Shown here: positions 43,164 to 53,724 of the stretch, piece after piece
Layout of the letters: each line of letters starts with the position of its first letter
How positions within the stretch are numbered: position 1 is the first letter of the stretch
NCBI GenBank assembly: GCA_002344355.1
Contig: DDTN01000051.1
Location: forward strand, 1-64,000
Source: Proteobacteria bacterium UBA2363
Lineage (GTDB): Bacteria; Pseudomonadota; Gammaproteobacteria; Xanthomonadales; UBA2363
Reading direction: 5' to 3'
DNA length: 64,000 bases
Position numbers and translations under genes: made by a program
The notes under the pieces: generated by a model
Database searches by the model: none
What the model was told of the DNA's origin: nothing
The model's input: the letters and a program-made list of their open reading frames with translations, nothing else

Positions 43164-46100
43164 TCAGGGGGATTGCGGCAGCGGCGGCACCGGGCGCGGC
43201 CGCAGCGGCGCCACCGGCTCGCGTTCCAGGCGTTCGCGCAGCAGGGCCAGGGCGGCCTCGAGCTGGGCGTCCTCGCCGGCGAAGGCGGCGCGCGGCGGGT
43301 TGTCGACCACGACGTCGGGCTCGACGCCGCGGCCCTCGATCAGCCATTCGCCGTCCATCCCGTACTGCGGGAACTCGGCGACCCGGGCGCGGCCGCCGTC
43401 GACCAGGCGGTTGCCGTCGCTCAGCCAGACGCCGGCGCCGGCGGTGCGGGTGCCGACCAGCGGGCCCAGGCCGAGCGCCTTGACGCCGGCCGCGAAGGTC
43501 TCGCCGTCGGAATAGGTCAGGGCGTCGACCAGCACCACCAGGTGGCCCCGGAAGGTCTGCTGCATGTTGGTGTACGGCTGGCCGGCCGGGCGCTGCCAGA
43601 ACGCCCAGGCCCGGCGCAGCAGCTTCTCGATGATCCAGCTGTCGATGTTGCCGCCGCGGTTGCGGCGCACGTCGATGACCAGGCCCTCGCGCTCGTACTG
43701 GGCGTAGAACTCGCGCACGAAGGCGGCCATGTCGTTGCCGCCCATGGCCTGCAGGTGCAGGTAGCCGATCCGTCCGGCGCCGGCCTGCTCGACGCGCTCG
43801 CGGCGACCCTGCACCCAGTCGCCGTAGCGCAGCTGCGCCTCGCGCTGGGCGTCGACCGGCACCACCACCGTGCGCAGCGGCGCGCTGCCGTCGCGGCGCA
43901 GGGCCAGCAGCACCTGGCGGCCGGCCTGCTGGCGCAGGAGGTCCGAGAGGTCGCGGACGCCGGCGCTGGCCCGGCCGTTGACCGCGGTGATCACGTCGCC
44001 GACCCGGGCATCGACGCCCGGCGCCGCCAGCGGCGCCGCGGCCGAGGGCAGCTCCGGATCGCCGCGGTGGATGTGCGCGATCCGCCAGCCGTCGGCGACC
44101 GGTTCGAAGCGGCCGCCCAGGAAGCCGGCCTGGGCGCCCTCGCTGCCGGCGCGGGCATCGCCCGGCACCACCTGGGAATGCAGGGCGCCCAGCTCGGCCA
44201 TCATCTGCGCGAACACGTCGTCGAGCGCGGCGCGGTCGTCGATGCGCGCCAGCAGCGGCCGGTAGCGCTCGCGCGCGGCGCGCCAGTCGACGCCGCGCAG
44301 GCCGGCGTCGAAGAAGTGGTCGCGGTGCATGCGCCAGGCGTCGTCGAACAGCTGCCGCCATTCCGCCGCCGGATCGACGCGCAGCCGCCAGTCGTCGAGG
44401 CGCACGGTCGCCTTGTCGAGGTCGTCGGGCAGCTTGCCGCCGGCCTCGACGATGTGGATGCGCCCGGGCTCGCGCTCGCCGCTGCCGGGCGTGCGGATGT
44501 ACAGCTTGCCGCCGTCCGCGGACAGGTCGTAGTCGGCGACGTTGGCCATAAGGGTGACCGGGCTGCCGCCCTTGTCGTCGATCGCCAGGGTCTTCAGCGC
44601 GGTGTTGCCGCCGTTGCGGTCGAGCGCGAACAGGCGGTCCTTGCCGATCCGCAGGCGTCGCCAGTTGCCGGCCGGCAACGGCGCCTCGTACAGGCGCCCG
44701 GCCAGGCCGTCCCAGACCGGCCCGGGAATGGCCGCGGCGCCCTGGCCGCCGCCGCGCGGCCGGGTGCCCTGCTCGGCCGCCTTGTCGGCCGGGGGCGCCG
44801 CCAGCTCGTCGGGCGGCTGGAACGGGAAGCGCAGGCCGGGCTGCAGGGCCAGCGCGTACAGGCGGGTGCGCTGGTCGAAGAACGGCCCGGTGTTGCGGTC
44901 GCCCCAGGGCGAGCCGTTGGCCAGCCGGAACTCGCGCTGCGACAGGAACCACAGCCAGCGGCCGTCCGGGCTGAACGCCGGCGAGGCGGACTCGTAGCGG
45001 TCGCTGGTCAGCCAGTCCAGGCGTCCGGCGTCGACCGCGTACAGGCCGATCCGGGCGCGGCCGTTGGCGCCGGTGGCGCGGACCAGGGCCAGGTGCCGGC
45101 TGTCGGGGGACCAGGCGACCTCGGCATGGCCCTCGTTGCCGTCGGGGCCGCCGTCGTCGATCAGGCGGTTGCGGCCGCTGTCGATCTCCAGCAGCCACAG
45201 GCGGCCGCGCTTGTCGTCGTGGGCCAGGCGCCGGCCGTCGGGCGACAGGTACAGGTTCCAGCGCCGGATGCCGCCGTCGTCGGTGAGCGCCCGGGCGCCG
45301 CCGCCGCCGTCGGCCGGGAAGCGCCAGATCTCCTCCTCGCCGCTGCCGTCGGCGACCGCGTACACGAAGCGGCCGTCCGGCGACAGCACCGGGCTGCGCA
45401 GGCGCACGCCATCCGGGGCCGCCAGCTCGACCTGGCGCCGGCTGCCCAGCCCGGCCAGCAGCACGCGGCCGCGCGCCAGCACCGCCACCTGGTCGCCGGC
45501 CGGCGCGAAGGCGGTGGCCTCCAGCCAGCGCAGCGGCGACTCCAGCCAGCGCGTGCGGCGCTGCTCGAAGTCGCTGGGCAGGTGCACGGGCAGCGCCCGG
45601 TCGGCGGCCGCCGCCAGGTCGAGCACGCGCAGGTCGCCGCCGTGCTGGTAGACGGCGCGGTCGCCGTGCACCTTGAGGCTGCGCACCGGGAAGTCGCGGT
45701 GGGCGGTCAGCGGCCGCGGGTCGCCGCCGTCGGCGTCCAGGGTCCACAGGTTGTCGCGGCCGTCGAGGTCGGCGACCACCACCAGGCGGCCGTTCCACCA
45801 CTGCGGCTGGCGCAGGTTGGCCTCGGGCGGGCCGATCCGCTGCGCCTCGGCGCCGCCGGCGAGGTCGAGCCGCCACAGCTGCGACAGCGCGCCGCCGCGG
45901 TAGCCGACCGCGTTGTCGTTGGTGGCGCCCAGGCCGAAGCGGACGAAGTACAGCCAGCGGCCGGAGGGGTCGATCATGCCGTCGCCGGCATCGGCCACCG
46001 GCAGGAGGCGCCGCGCCAGCGAGTCCGGGTCGACCGCCACCAGCACCGACGACCAGGTCTGGCCGCTGGCGTTCGCGGTCGCGTAGAGCACCTCGCCGGC

Positions 46101-46466
46101 CGGTGTCCAGCCCACCACCAGGGCGCGGCCGTACTCGAAGCTGAGCCGGCGCGGCGCGCCGCCGGCCAGCGGCATCACGTAGGCCTCCAGCGGCCCGTCG
46201 TAGCTCGCCGAGAAGGCGACCCGGCGTCCGGCCGGGTCGATCGCCGCGCGGCTCTCGTCGCCGGCATGGGTGGTCAGCCGGCGCGGCACGCCGCCGGCCA
46301 CCGTGCCGGTCCACAGGTCGCCCTCGGCGGTGAACACCACGGTGTCGCCGTGGACCGCCGGCTGCCGGACGTAGCGACCGGCGTCGGCGCTCGCCGTGCC
46401 CGACAACGGCAGCAACGACAGGGCGAGCAGGAGCAGGGCGGTCGGCTGGGGGAAGGTCCGGGTCAT
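43164..46466 (-). CDS. Exported Tricorn-type S41 serine protease
   Basis: A 1100-residue protein with signal peptide (TALLLLALSLLPLSGTASA). The N-terminal about 330 residues form a six-bladed-type propeller (GGVPRRLTTHAGDESRAAID, GGAPRRLSFEYGRALVVGW), followed by a second propeller (LRSPVLSPDGRFVYAVADGS, GWLWFLSQREF-like strands). Next come a C1-type helical region, a PDZ domain (GVDARVGDVITAVNGRAS, near 790) and an S41 peptidase domain. The catalytic Ser is in LTYSDGETFAAGVKALG (near 985), with RRNRGGNIDSWIIEKLL upstream. This is the Tricorn architecture, but exported. It probably trims peptides in the periplasm together with co-transcribed creatininase-family and divergent DUF885 enzymes. 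Confidence 0.92.
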   Translation of the reverse strand: MTRTFPQPTALLLLALSLLPLSGTASADAGRYVRQPAVHGDTVVFTAEGDLWTGTVAGGVPRRLTTHAGDESRAAIDPAGRRVAFSASYDGPLEAYVMPLAGGAPRRLSFEYGRALVVGWTPAGEVLYATANASGQTWSSVLVAVDPDSLARRLLPVADAGDGMIDPSGRWLYFVRFGLGATNDNAVGYRGGALSQLWRLDLAGGAEAQRIGPPEANLRQPQWWNGRLVVVADLDGRDNLWTLDADGGDPRPLTAHRDFPVRSLKVHGDRAVYQHGGDLRVLDLAAAADRALPVHLPSDFEQRRTRWLESPLRWLEATAFAPAGDQVAVLARGRVLLAGLGSRRQVELAAPDGVRLRSPVLSPDGRFVYAVADGSGEEEIWRFPADGGGGARALTDDGGIRRWNLYLSPDGRRLAHDDKRGRLWLLEIDSGRNRLIDDGGPDGNEGHAEVAWSPDSRHLALVRATGANGRARIGLYAVDAGRLDWLTSDRYESASPAFSPDGRWLWFLSQREFRLANGSPWGDRNTGPFFDQRTRLYALALQPGLRFPFQPPDELAAPPADKAAEQGTRPRGGGQGAAAIPGPVWDGLAGRLYEAPLPAGNWRRLRIGKDRLFALDRNGGNTALKTLAIDDKGGSPVTLMANVADYDLSADGGKLYIRTPGSGEREPGRIHIVEAGGKLPDDLDKATVRLDDWRLRVDPAAEWRQLFDDAWRMHRDHFFDAGLRGVDWRAARERYRPLLARIDDRAALDDVFAQMMAELGALHSQVVPGDARAGSEGAQAGFLGGRFEPVADGWRIAHIHRGDPELPSAAAPLAAPGVDARVGDVITAVNGRASAGVRDLSDLLRQQAGRQVLLALRRDGSAPLRTVVVPVDAQREAQLRYGDWVQGRRERVEQAGAGRIGYLHLQAMGGNDMAAFVREFYAQYEREGLVIDVRRNRGGNIDSWIIEKLLRRAWAFWQRPAGQPYTNMQQTFRGHLVVLVDALTYSDGETFAAGVKALGLGPLVGTRTAGAGVWLSDGNRLVDGGRARVAEFPQYGMDGEWLIEGRGVEPDVVVDNPPRAAFAGEDAQLEAALALLRERLEREPVAPLRPRPVPPLPQSP

Positions 46467-46635
46467 GGGCGGTCGTCGGCGGCGGGCAAGCCGCGATGGT
46501 AGACCGCGCGCGGCATCGCCAGCCGGGCGGCGCCTCGTCCTGGCCTGCCCGCGGCCCGTGTCGGCGCGCCGGGCGCGACGGCCAACCGTGGCGGCGCCCG
46601 TTATGCTGGCCCGTCCGAACCGCCGAGGCCGAACG

Positions 46636-48429
46636 ATGCGACCGATCGCCGCGCTGTGCCTGTCCCTGTCCCTGTTCCTGCTGGCGTCGCCGGCCGCGCA
46701 CGCCGCCGAGGGCGATGCCGCGCTGCGCGACGTGATCGACGGCGAATGGGCGTTCCGCAGCGGCCAGTTCCCGCACCTGCCCGGCCCGGATGGCGCCCGC
46801 CGCGCCCCGGACCGGCTCGGCGACGTGTCGCCGGCGGCGCAGCGCCAGCGCCTGCGCGCCTGGCGGGGATTCCGCGAGGAACTGCAGGCGATCGATCCGG
46901 CGGGGCTCTCGGCCGCCGCCCGCATCGATCGCACCATCCTGCTCGGCCAGCTCGACGGCTACATCGCCGACATCGAGCTCAAGGGCTGGCAGATGCCGAT
47001 GAACAGCGACTCCAGCTTCTTCGGCAACGTCGCCATGCTGCCCGACCGCACCGCGATCGCCACGCGCGCCGACGCCGAGGCCTGGCTGTCGCTGCTCGCC
47101 GACATCCCGCGCCACTTCGACCAGCAGATCGCCAACCTGCGCGCCGGCCTCGACGAAGGGCGCACGGTGCCGAAGGTGGTGATGGCCGGGCGCGACGCCG
47201 CCGCGGCCAGCCATGCCGATGTCCCGCGCGCGCAGGACAGCGTGTTCTGGGGACCGCTGGCGCGCCTGCCGGAGAGCTGGCCCGCGGACCAGCGCGAGGC
47301 CCTGCAGGCGCGCGCGCGCGAGCTGATCATGGACGGCGTGGTGCCGGCCTATGCCCGGGTCGCCGCGTTCCTGCGCGACACCTACATCCCCGGCGCCCGC
47401 GAGACCATCGCCGCCCACGACCTGCCCGACGGCGAGGCCTGGTACCGCGCGCAGATCCGCGAATACACCACCCTCGACCTGGCGCCCGAGGCGATCCACG
47501 CGATCGGCCAGCGCGAGGTCGCGCGGATCCGCGCCGAGATGCAGGCGATCGTCGACGGGCTCGATTTCGACGGCGACCTCGGCGACTTCATCGCCCACCT
47601 GCGCAGCGACCCGCGCTTCTACGCGACCAGCGCCGACGAACTGCTGATGCACGCGCGCGACATCGCCAAGCGCGTCGACGCCGAACTGCCGCGCTATTTC
47701 GGACTGCTGCCGCGCCGCCCGTACGGCGTCGCGCCGGTGCCGGCGGCGATCGCGCCGTTCTACACCGCCGGACGCTACGCCGGTGCGCCGCCGGGCAGCA
47801 GCGAGCCAGGCTGGTACTGGGTCAACACCCACAACCTGCCGGCTCGGCCGCTGTACAACCTGCCGGCGCTGACCCTGCACGAGGCGGTGCCCGGCCACCA
47901 CCTGCAGGCGGCGCTGGCCGAGGAGCAGGGCGAGCAGGCGCTGTTCCGGCGCACCAGCTACATCTCGGCGTTCGGCGAGGGCTGGGCGCTGTACGCCGAA
48001 TACCTGGGCAAGGAGATGGGCATCTACCGCACCCCGTACGAGGACTTCGGCCGCCTCACCTACGAGATGTGGCGCGCGGCGCGCCTGGTGGTCGACACCG
48101 GCATGCACGCGATGGGCTGGAGCCGCCAGCAGGCGCTCGACTTCATGGCCGGCCATACCGCGCTCTCCGAGCACGAGGTGACCACCGAGATCGACCGCTA
48201 CATCTCCTGGCCCGGCCAGGCGCTGTCCTACAAGCTGGGCGAGATCCGCATCCGCGAGCAGCGCGCCCGCGCCGAGCGCGAACTCGGCGAGGCCTTCGAC
48301 CTGCGCGCCTTCCACGACACCATCCTGGCGCTGGGCTCGGTACCGCTGTCGGTGCTCGACGCGCACCTGGACGCCTGGCTCGCGGCCCGGCACCCGGCCG
48401 ACGGCGCGGACCGCGCGGCCGCGCCCTGA
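46636..48429 (+). CDS. Exported DUF885 family (putative zinc carboxypeptidase)
   Basis: A 597-residue exported protein (MRPIAALCLSLSLFLLASPA, cleavage near HAAEG) of the DUF885 family. The diagnostic motif is ALTLHEAVPGHHLQAALAEE (near 414), a gluzincin-like HExxxxHH metal site, with TSYISAFGEGWALYAEYLGK (near 440) supplying the distal Glu and ending with ALSYKLGEIRIREQRARAE (near 535). Members are predicted peptidases, mostly uncharacterised. It is divergent from the Tricorn-type protease gene (169 bases apart), which strengthens the peptide-degradation theme. A -10-like TATGCT lies at 46602-46607. Confidence 0.9.
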   Translation: MRPIAALCLSLSLFLLASPAAHAAEGDAALRDVIDGEWAFRSGQFPHLPGPDGARRAPDRLGDVSPAAQRQRLRAWRGFREELQAIDPAGLSAAARIDRTILLGQLDGYIADIELKGWQMPMNSDSSFFGNVAMLPDRTAIATRADAEAWLSLLADIPRHFDQQIANLRAGLDEGRTVPKVVMAGRDAAAASHADVPRAQDSVFWGPLARLPESWPADQREALQARARELIMDGVVPAYARVAAFLRDTYIPGARETIAAHDLPDGEAWYRAQIREYTTLDLAPEAIHAIGQREVARIRAEMQAIVDGLDFDGDLGDFIAHLRSDPRFYATSADELLMHARDIAKRVDAELPRYFGLLPRRPYGVAPVPAAIAPFYTAGRYAGAPPGSSEPGWYWVNTHNLPARPLYNLPALTLHEAVPGHHLQAALAEEQGEQALFRRTSYISAFGEGWALYAEYLGKEMGIYRTPYEDFGRLTYEMWRAARLVVDTGMHAMGWSRQQALDFMAGHTALSEHEVTTEIDRYISWPGQALSYKLGEIRIREQRARAERELGEAFDLRAFHDTILALGSVPLSVLDAHLDAWLAARHPADGADRAAAP

Positions 48430-48447
48430 GCGGCCGGCGCAGGGGCG

Positions 48448-48476
48448 TTGTCCGGCGACCGCCACCGGACTAGCAT
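48448..48476 (+). promoter_or_regulatory. Sigma70-like promoter of the DUF1761 gene
   Basis: TTGTCC (48448-48453), 17-base spacer, TAGCAT (48471-48476). It is followed by an SD-like GGGAGGG and the ATG at 48513. Confidence 0.65.
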
Positions 48477-48512
48477 CGCCGACGGGGGATCACGGACGGG
48501 AGGGCTGCGGCC

Positions 48513-48914
48513 ATGTTCGATCTTTCGCAGGTTAACCACCTGGCGGTGCTGGCCGCCGCGGTGTCGGCCTTCGTGCTGGGCGGGCTGTGGTACGCGCCGC
48601 CCCTGCTCGGCAAGATCTGGATGCGCGAGGCCGGCATCGACCTGGCCAAGGCCGGCCATCCGGCCAGGGTGTTCGGCGGCGCCTTCGTGCTGGCCCTGGT
48701 CGCCAGCTATGCCATGGCCCTGCTGCTCGGTCCCGCCCCGGCGCTGCGCCCGGCCCTGCACCTGGGCCTGGTGGTCGGCCTGTTCCTGGTCGCGACCAGC
48801 TTCGGCATCAACTACCTGTTCGCGCAGCGCAGCCTGGTCCTGTGGCTGATCGACGCCGGCTACCACGTCGGCCAGTTCGTGCTGATCGCGCTGATCCTGG
48901 GGCTCTGGCACTGA
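48513..48914 (+). CDS. DUF1761 family membrane protein
   Basis: A 133-residue protein with four TM segments (HLAVLAAAVSAFVLGGLWYA 9-28; VFGGAFVLALVASYAMALLL 53-72; LGLVVGLFLVATSFGINYLF 84-103; C-terminal QFVLIALILGLW). The start GLWYAPPLLGKIWMREAG is typical of DUF1761 (inner membrane, unknown function). An SD-like GGGAGGG precedes the ATG, and a good promoter lies 36-65 bases upstream. Single-gene unit, convergent with the histidine kinase gene. Confidence 0.9.
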   Translation: MFDLSQVNHLAVLAAAVSAFVLGGLWYAPPLLGKIWMREAGIDLAKAGHPARVFGGAFVLALVASYAMALLLGPAPALRPALHLGLVVGLFLVATSFGINYLFAQRSLVLWLIDAGYHVGQFVLIALILGLWH

Positions 48915-48923
48915 GCGCCGCGC

Positions 48924-48941
48924 GCCCGGCCCGGGCCGGGC
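48924..48941. terminator. 18-bp perfect palindrome between convergent genes
   Basis: GCCCGGCCCGGGCCGGGC is self-complementary over its full length, 10 bases after the DUF1761 stop and 31 before the histidine-kinase stop. Probably a bidirectional GC-hairpin 3'-end signal; no T tract. Confidence 0.45.
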
Positions 48942-48971
48942 CGCGGGCGCCGGAACGGCCGGACGCGAGGG

Positions 48972-50300
48972 TCAGGCGGCGGGGTCGCGACCGGGTGACC
49001 CGGCGACCGTGACGGCCGGCGCCAGGGCCAGCCGGGTGCGCACCACGCCGGACTCGAGCGTCTCGATCGCCAGGCCGATGCCGTGGCGGCGGCACAGGCG
49101 GGCGACGATCGCCAGGCCGAAGCCCTGGCCCGGGCTGCCGGGCCGGCGCACGCCGGCCTGGCCGGGTGCGCCGACCGCTTCGTCCAGCGGCCAGCCCGGG
49201 TTGTCGATGCGCAGGTGGCCGTCGTCGAGGTCGATGCGGACCTCGCCGGCCGGCGTGTGCGCCAGCGCATTGCCGACCAGGTTGCCGAGCAGGATGGCCA
49301 GCACGTCGCCGGGCAGGCGGGCGCGGGCGTCGGCACCGACCTCGATGCGCACCGTCACCGGCCGCTCGCCGGCCAGCGGCGCCTGGTCGACCACGGCGCG
49401 CTCCAGCATCGGCAGCAGCGCGACCGGCGCCGCCGGCGCCGGATCGACCGGCAGCTCGCGGGCCAGCGCCAGCAGGCTGGCCACGGTGCCCTCGAGCTGC
49501 GCCGCCGACCGCCGCAGGTCGTCGAGCCGACGGCGCGCCGCATCGTCCAGGCCGGGCTGTGCCGACAGCCGCTCGGCGGCGCTGCGGATCACCGCCAGCG
49601 GCGTGCGCAGCTCGTGGCTGGCATCGCGGGTGAAGGCGCGCTCGCGCTCGACGAAGCGCTGCAGCCGCCCGAGCAGGCCGTCCAGGCCGCGCGCCAGCAC
49701 GCCGACCTCGTCGTCCGGCCAGTGGCCACCGAGGCGCTCGGGCAGGGCATCGGGCGACAAGGCCGCCACCTGGTCGGCCAGGCGGACCAGGGGTGCGCTG
49801 GTCCGGCGCGCCAGCAGCCAGCCCAGGGCCAGCGCCAGCACCACGGCCGATCCGCCGACCCCGCCCAGCAGGCGCAGCAGCTTGCCGCGCATCGGCCGCA
49901 CGGCGAGCTGGCCGCTGACCTCGGCGACCAGCCAGCCGGCCGGCCGGCCGTCCGCCTGCAGGGCCATCAGGTGGTAGTGGCGGCCCTCTCCGCCGCGGAA
50001 CTCGGTGCGCCAGGGTTCGGCCTGCCAGGCGCCGGCCAGGTCGGCCGGGAATCCGGACGGGTCGTCGTGACGCGCGATGAACGGCACCCGCGGCGCCGGC
50101 CACGCGCCGCGCCGCGCGTGTTCGGCCTGCAGCCAGCGCGCCTCGTCCTCGATCAGGCCGGCCAGCATCGCGTCCTCGACCGCGTACACCAGGACCGCCG
50201 CGAAGAAGCCGAACGCCAGGGCCAGCAGCACGGTGAAGCCGGTGAACGCCAGCAGGATGCGACGGCGCAGGCGGCGCCGGGGGCGGGCCGGCTCAGGCAT
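48972..50300 (-). CDS. Two-component sensor histidine kinase
   Basis: A 442-residue inner-membrane kinase. TM1 is about residues 15-38 (LLAFTGFTVLLALAFGFFAA), a roughly 110-residue periplasmic sensor follows, then TM2 about 150-165 (GGSAVVLALALGWLLA), a HAMP linker, and HisKA with the phospho-His in FTRDASHELRTPLAVIRS (near 228). The HATPase has the N box LLGNLVGNALAHTPAGEVRI (near 338) and the G box GQGFGLAIVARL (near 395). Its start overlaps the response-regulator stop by 8 bases, so the pair is co-translated. The ligand is unknown; the operon's first gene, an exported DJ-1-like protein, is a candidate functional partner. Confidence 0.93.
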   Translation of the reverse strand: MPEPARPRRRLRRRILLAFTGFTVLLALAFGFFAAVLVYAVEDAMLAGLIEDEARWLQAEHARRGAWPAPRVPFIARHDDPSGFPADLAGAWQAEPWRTEFRGGEGRHYHLMALQADGRPAGWLVAEVSGQLAVRPMRGKLLRLLGGVGGSAVVLALALGWLLARRTSAPLVRLADQVAALSPDALPERLGGHWPDDEVGVLARGLDGLLGRLQRFVERERAFTRDASHELRTPLAVIRSAAERLSAQPGLDDAARRRLDDLRRSAAQLEGTVASLLALARELPVDPAPAAPVALLPMLERAVVDQAPLAGERPVTVRIEVGADARARLPGDVLAILLGNLVGNALAHTPAGEVRIDLDDGHLRIDNPGWPLDEAVGAPGQAGVRRPGSPGQGFGLAIVARLCRRHGIGLAIETLESGVVRTRLALAPAVTVAGSPGRDPAA

Positions 50301-51075
50301 CGCCGTCCAGCCGGAAGCCGACGCCCTGCACGGTCAGCAGCATCGGCCGCTCGAACGGCCGGTCCAGCACCCGCCGGAGCAGGTACAGGTGGGAGCGCAG
50401 CGGATCGGACGGCGGCGCCTCCTCGCCCCACAGCCGCTGCACCAGTTCCGAACGGGTCAGCGCCCGCGGCCAGGCCTCGGCCAGGGCCAGCAGCAGGCGG
50501 TACGGCAGGGCGGTCAGCGCCAGCGGCCGGCCGTGCCGGCTGGCCAGGCCGGTGCGCCGGTCGATGCGCAGCGAGCCGACCACCAGGGCGTGCGGTTCGC
50601 CGACCCGGTGCCGGCGCGACAGCGCCAGGCAGCGCGCCAGCAGCTCGTCGCCGGCGAACGGCTTGACCAGGTAGTCGTCGGCGCCGGCATCGAAGCCGGC
50701 CAGCTTGTCGGCCAGGGTGTCGCGGGCGGTCAGCATCAGCACCGGCACGTGGCGGTCGCACTGCGCGCGCAACTGCGCGCACAGCGCCAGGCCGTCCAGC
50801 CCGGGCAGGCCGAGGTCCAGCACCAGCACGTCGGGCGGGCTGGCCAGGGCCAGGCGCAGCCCGGTGCGCCCGTCGGCCGCGAAATCGGCGCGGTGGCCGT
50901 GGCGTTCGAACAGCTCGGCGACGCCGCGCCGCAGGGGCAGGCTGTCCTCGACGACCAGCACGCTCAACCCGGACGCGTCCGGGGCGCGCGCCGCGGCGCG
51001 GTCGCGAGCCTCGGCGGCCGCCGCGGCGCCCTGCGTGGACTTCCGGTTCGAGGGGTCGGGCGGCACGGCGTTCAC
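50293..51075 (-). CDS. OmpR-type response regulator
   Basis: A 260-residue response regulator. The receiver domain starts near residue 37 (LSVLVVEDSLPLRRGVAELF), the phospho-Asp is in DVLVLDLGLPGLDG (near 86), the Thr/Lys switch in LMLTARDT and DDYLVKPF. The C-terminal winged-helix DNA-binding domain covers about 165-258 (ALTALPYRLLLALAEAWPRA, SHLYLLRRVLDRPF). The GTG at 51075 overlaps the upstream stop as GTGA and adds a 36-residue Ala-rich head before the receiver. That head is unusual; a downstream start is possible but would break the coupling. Works with the kinase encoded next. Confidence 0.92.
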   Translation of the reverse strand: MNAVPPDPSNRKSTQGAAAAAEARDRAAARAPDASGLSVLVVEDSLPLRRGVAELFERHGHRADFAADGRTGLRLALASPPDVLVLDLGLPGLDGLALCAQLRAQCDRHVPVLMLTARDTLADKLAGFDAGADDYLVKPFAGDELLARCLALSRRHRVGEPHALVVGSLRIDRRTGLASRHGRPLALTALPYRLLLALAEAWPRALTRSELVQRLWGEEAPPSDPLRSHLYLLRRVLDRPFERPMLLTVQGVGFRLDGDA

Positions 51076-52193
51076 TCGTCGAGGCGGGCCTTCAGCTCGG
51101 CAGCTTCGCGCAGGTCGGGGTGGGCCGCCAGCACTGCGTCCAGCAGGGTCCGGGCGCGGCCGGTCTCGCCCAGCCGCCAGTGCGCCTCGGCGATGCCGAC
51201 GTCCAGGCGCGGCTCGTCCATGTGCGGGCGCGCCAGCTCCATGATCGCCCGGGCCCGCGCCACGTCGGCATCGGCCTGCGCGGCCTGCAGCTGGTAGTAG
51301 CCGAGCAGGCCGATCAGCTCGGCATGGTGGCCGGCCGGGTCGGCGGCGAGTTCGGCGCGCGCGGCCTCGGCCTCGCCGGCCAGCAGACGCTGCACCAGGG
51401 CCATCGCCCGCTCCTCGCGCCACGGCGTGCGCGGCGCCGGCTCGCGGCCCAGCGCGCGCACCACCGCCTCGGCCAGGGCCGGGGTCGAATAGGGGTTCTG
51501 GCCGGTGACCAGGCGGTCGTCGACCACCACCTTGGGCATCATCAGCGGCGCCTCCTGCCAGCGCGCGCCGCGTTCGCGCAGGGCGTCCTCCAGCAGCCAG
51601 GGGAACTGCGGCGCCCAGCGCTTGCCGAACACCGCCTCCTCCTCGTTGCTGAAGCCGGTCAGGGCACGGCCGGCGACCAGCAGGCTGCCGTCGGCCAGGC
51701 GCACCTCGGCCAGGGCCGCCGGGCCGTGGCAGACCGCCGCGACCACGCCGCCGGCATCGTGCACGGCGCCGATCAGCCGGGCCAGCGCGGCGTCGCGCGG
51801 CAGGTCGAACATCGCGCCCTTGCCGCCGACCACGTAGACGGCGTCGTAGTCGGCGGCGACCAGGTCGGCGGTCGCCCGGGTCCCGGCCAGCGCCGCCGCC
51901 GCCTCCGGCAGCGCCAGCAGGCGGGCGTTCCAGGGCGCCTCCGGATCGAAGCGGTCGGCCTCCACTGGCCCGCCGGCCGGACTGGCCAGGGTCACCTGCA
52001 GACCGTTGTCGCGGAAGATCAGCCAGGCCTGGGCCAGCTCGTCCATCTCGAAGCCGGGCCGGCTGCGGCCGCCGTCGCGGCCCTCGCTGCTGACCACCAC
52101 CAGCACGTGGGGCGGATCGGCGGCCGCGGCCGGCGCGGCTGCCGGCAGCAGCGTCGTGGCGAGCAGGGACAGGGCGAACAGGGTGCGTTTCAT
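51072..52193 (-). CDS. Exported DJ-1/PfpI-like protein with C-terminal TPR-like region
   Basis: A 373-residue protein with signal peptide (MKRTLFALSLLATTLLPAAA). The DJ-1/PfpI (class I glutamine-amidotransferase-like) domain covers about residues 28-255: FEMDELAQAWLIF (Glu), AVYVVGGKGAMFDLP, and the nucleophile elbow GVVAAVCHGPAALAEVRLAD with Cys near 154. VVDDRLVTGQNPYSTP is the Hsp31-type ending. The C-terminal about 110 residues are helical with TPR-like spacing (DVGIAEAHWRLGETGRARTL). Relatives are glyoxalase-III-like or protein deglycases. A secreted version heading a two-component operon is uncommon and may serve carbonyl stress in the periplasm. Confidence 0.85.
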   Translation of the reverse strand: MKRTLFALSLLATTLLPAAAPAAAADPPHVLVVVSSEGRDGGRSRPGFEMDELAQAWLIFRDNGLQVTLASPAGGPVEADRFDPEAPWNARLLALPEAAAALAGTRATADLVAADYDAVYVVGGKGAMFDLPRDAALARLIGAVHDAGGVVAAVCHGPAALAEVRLADGSLLVAGRALTGFSNEEEAVFGKRWAPQFPWLLEDALRERGARWQEAPLMMPKVVVDDRLVTGQNPYSTPALAEAVVRALGREPAPRTPWREERAMALVQRLLAGEAEAARAELAADPAGHHAELIGLLGYYQLQAAQADADVARARAIMELARPHMDEPRLDVGIAEAHWRLGETGRARTLLDAVLAAHPDLREAAELKARLDE

Positions 52194-52280
52194 GGCGGGG
52201 TTCCATGGCAGGACGGGGGGCCAGCCTGCGCGCGGGCCGTGAAGCCAGGTTCAAACGCCCGCACCGGACGACGGCCGCGC

Positions 52281-52309
52281 TTCACCCCGCCGCCCGGAAC
52301 CGCGACAAT
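52281..52309 (+). promoter_or_regulatory. Sigma70-like promoter of icd
   Basis: TTCACC (52281-52286), 17-base spacer, GACAAT (52304-52309). The leader is about 50 bases, with an SD-like TGGAG before the ATG at 52366. Confidence 0.6.
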
Positions 52310-52365
52310 GGCAGGCCCAGCGCCCGGCCGAACGCGGCCGGCGCGGCCACCTGCCTGGAGCCCGC

Positions 52366-53694
<1,329 letters not shown>

Positions 53695-53724
53695 GCCCCC
53701 CGCCCCGCCGACCGGCGGGGCTGG

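Noticed and set aside
42412..48465. A 2017-codon open frame on the minus strand covering the creatininase, Tricorn and DUF885 regions
   Set aside because: Only its last 245 codons match a family (creatininase); the rest is Arg/Pro/Ala-rich antisense or frame-shifted sequence of real genes, as expected at this G+C.
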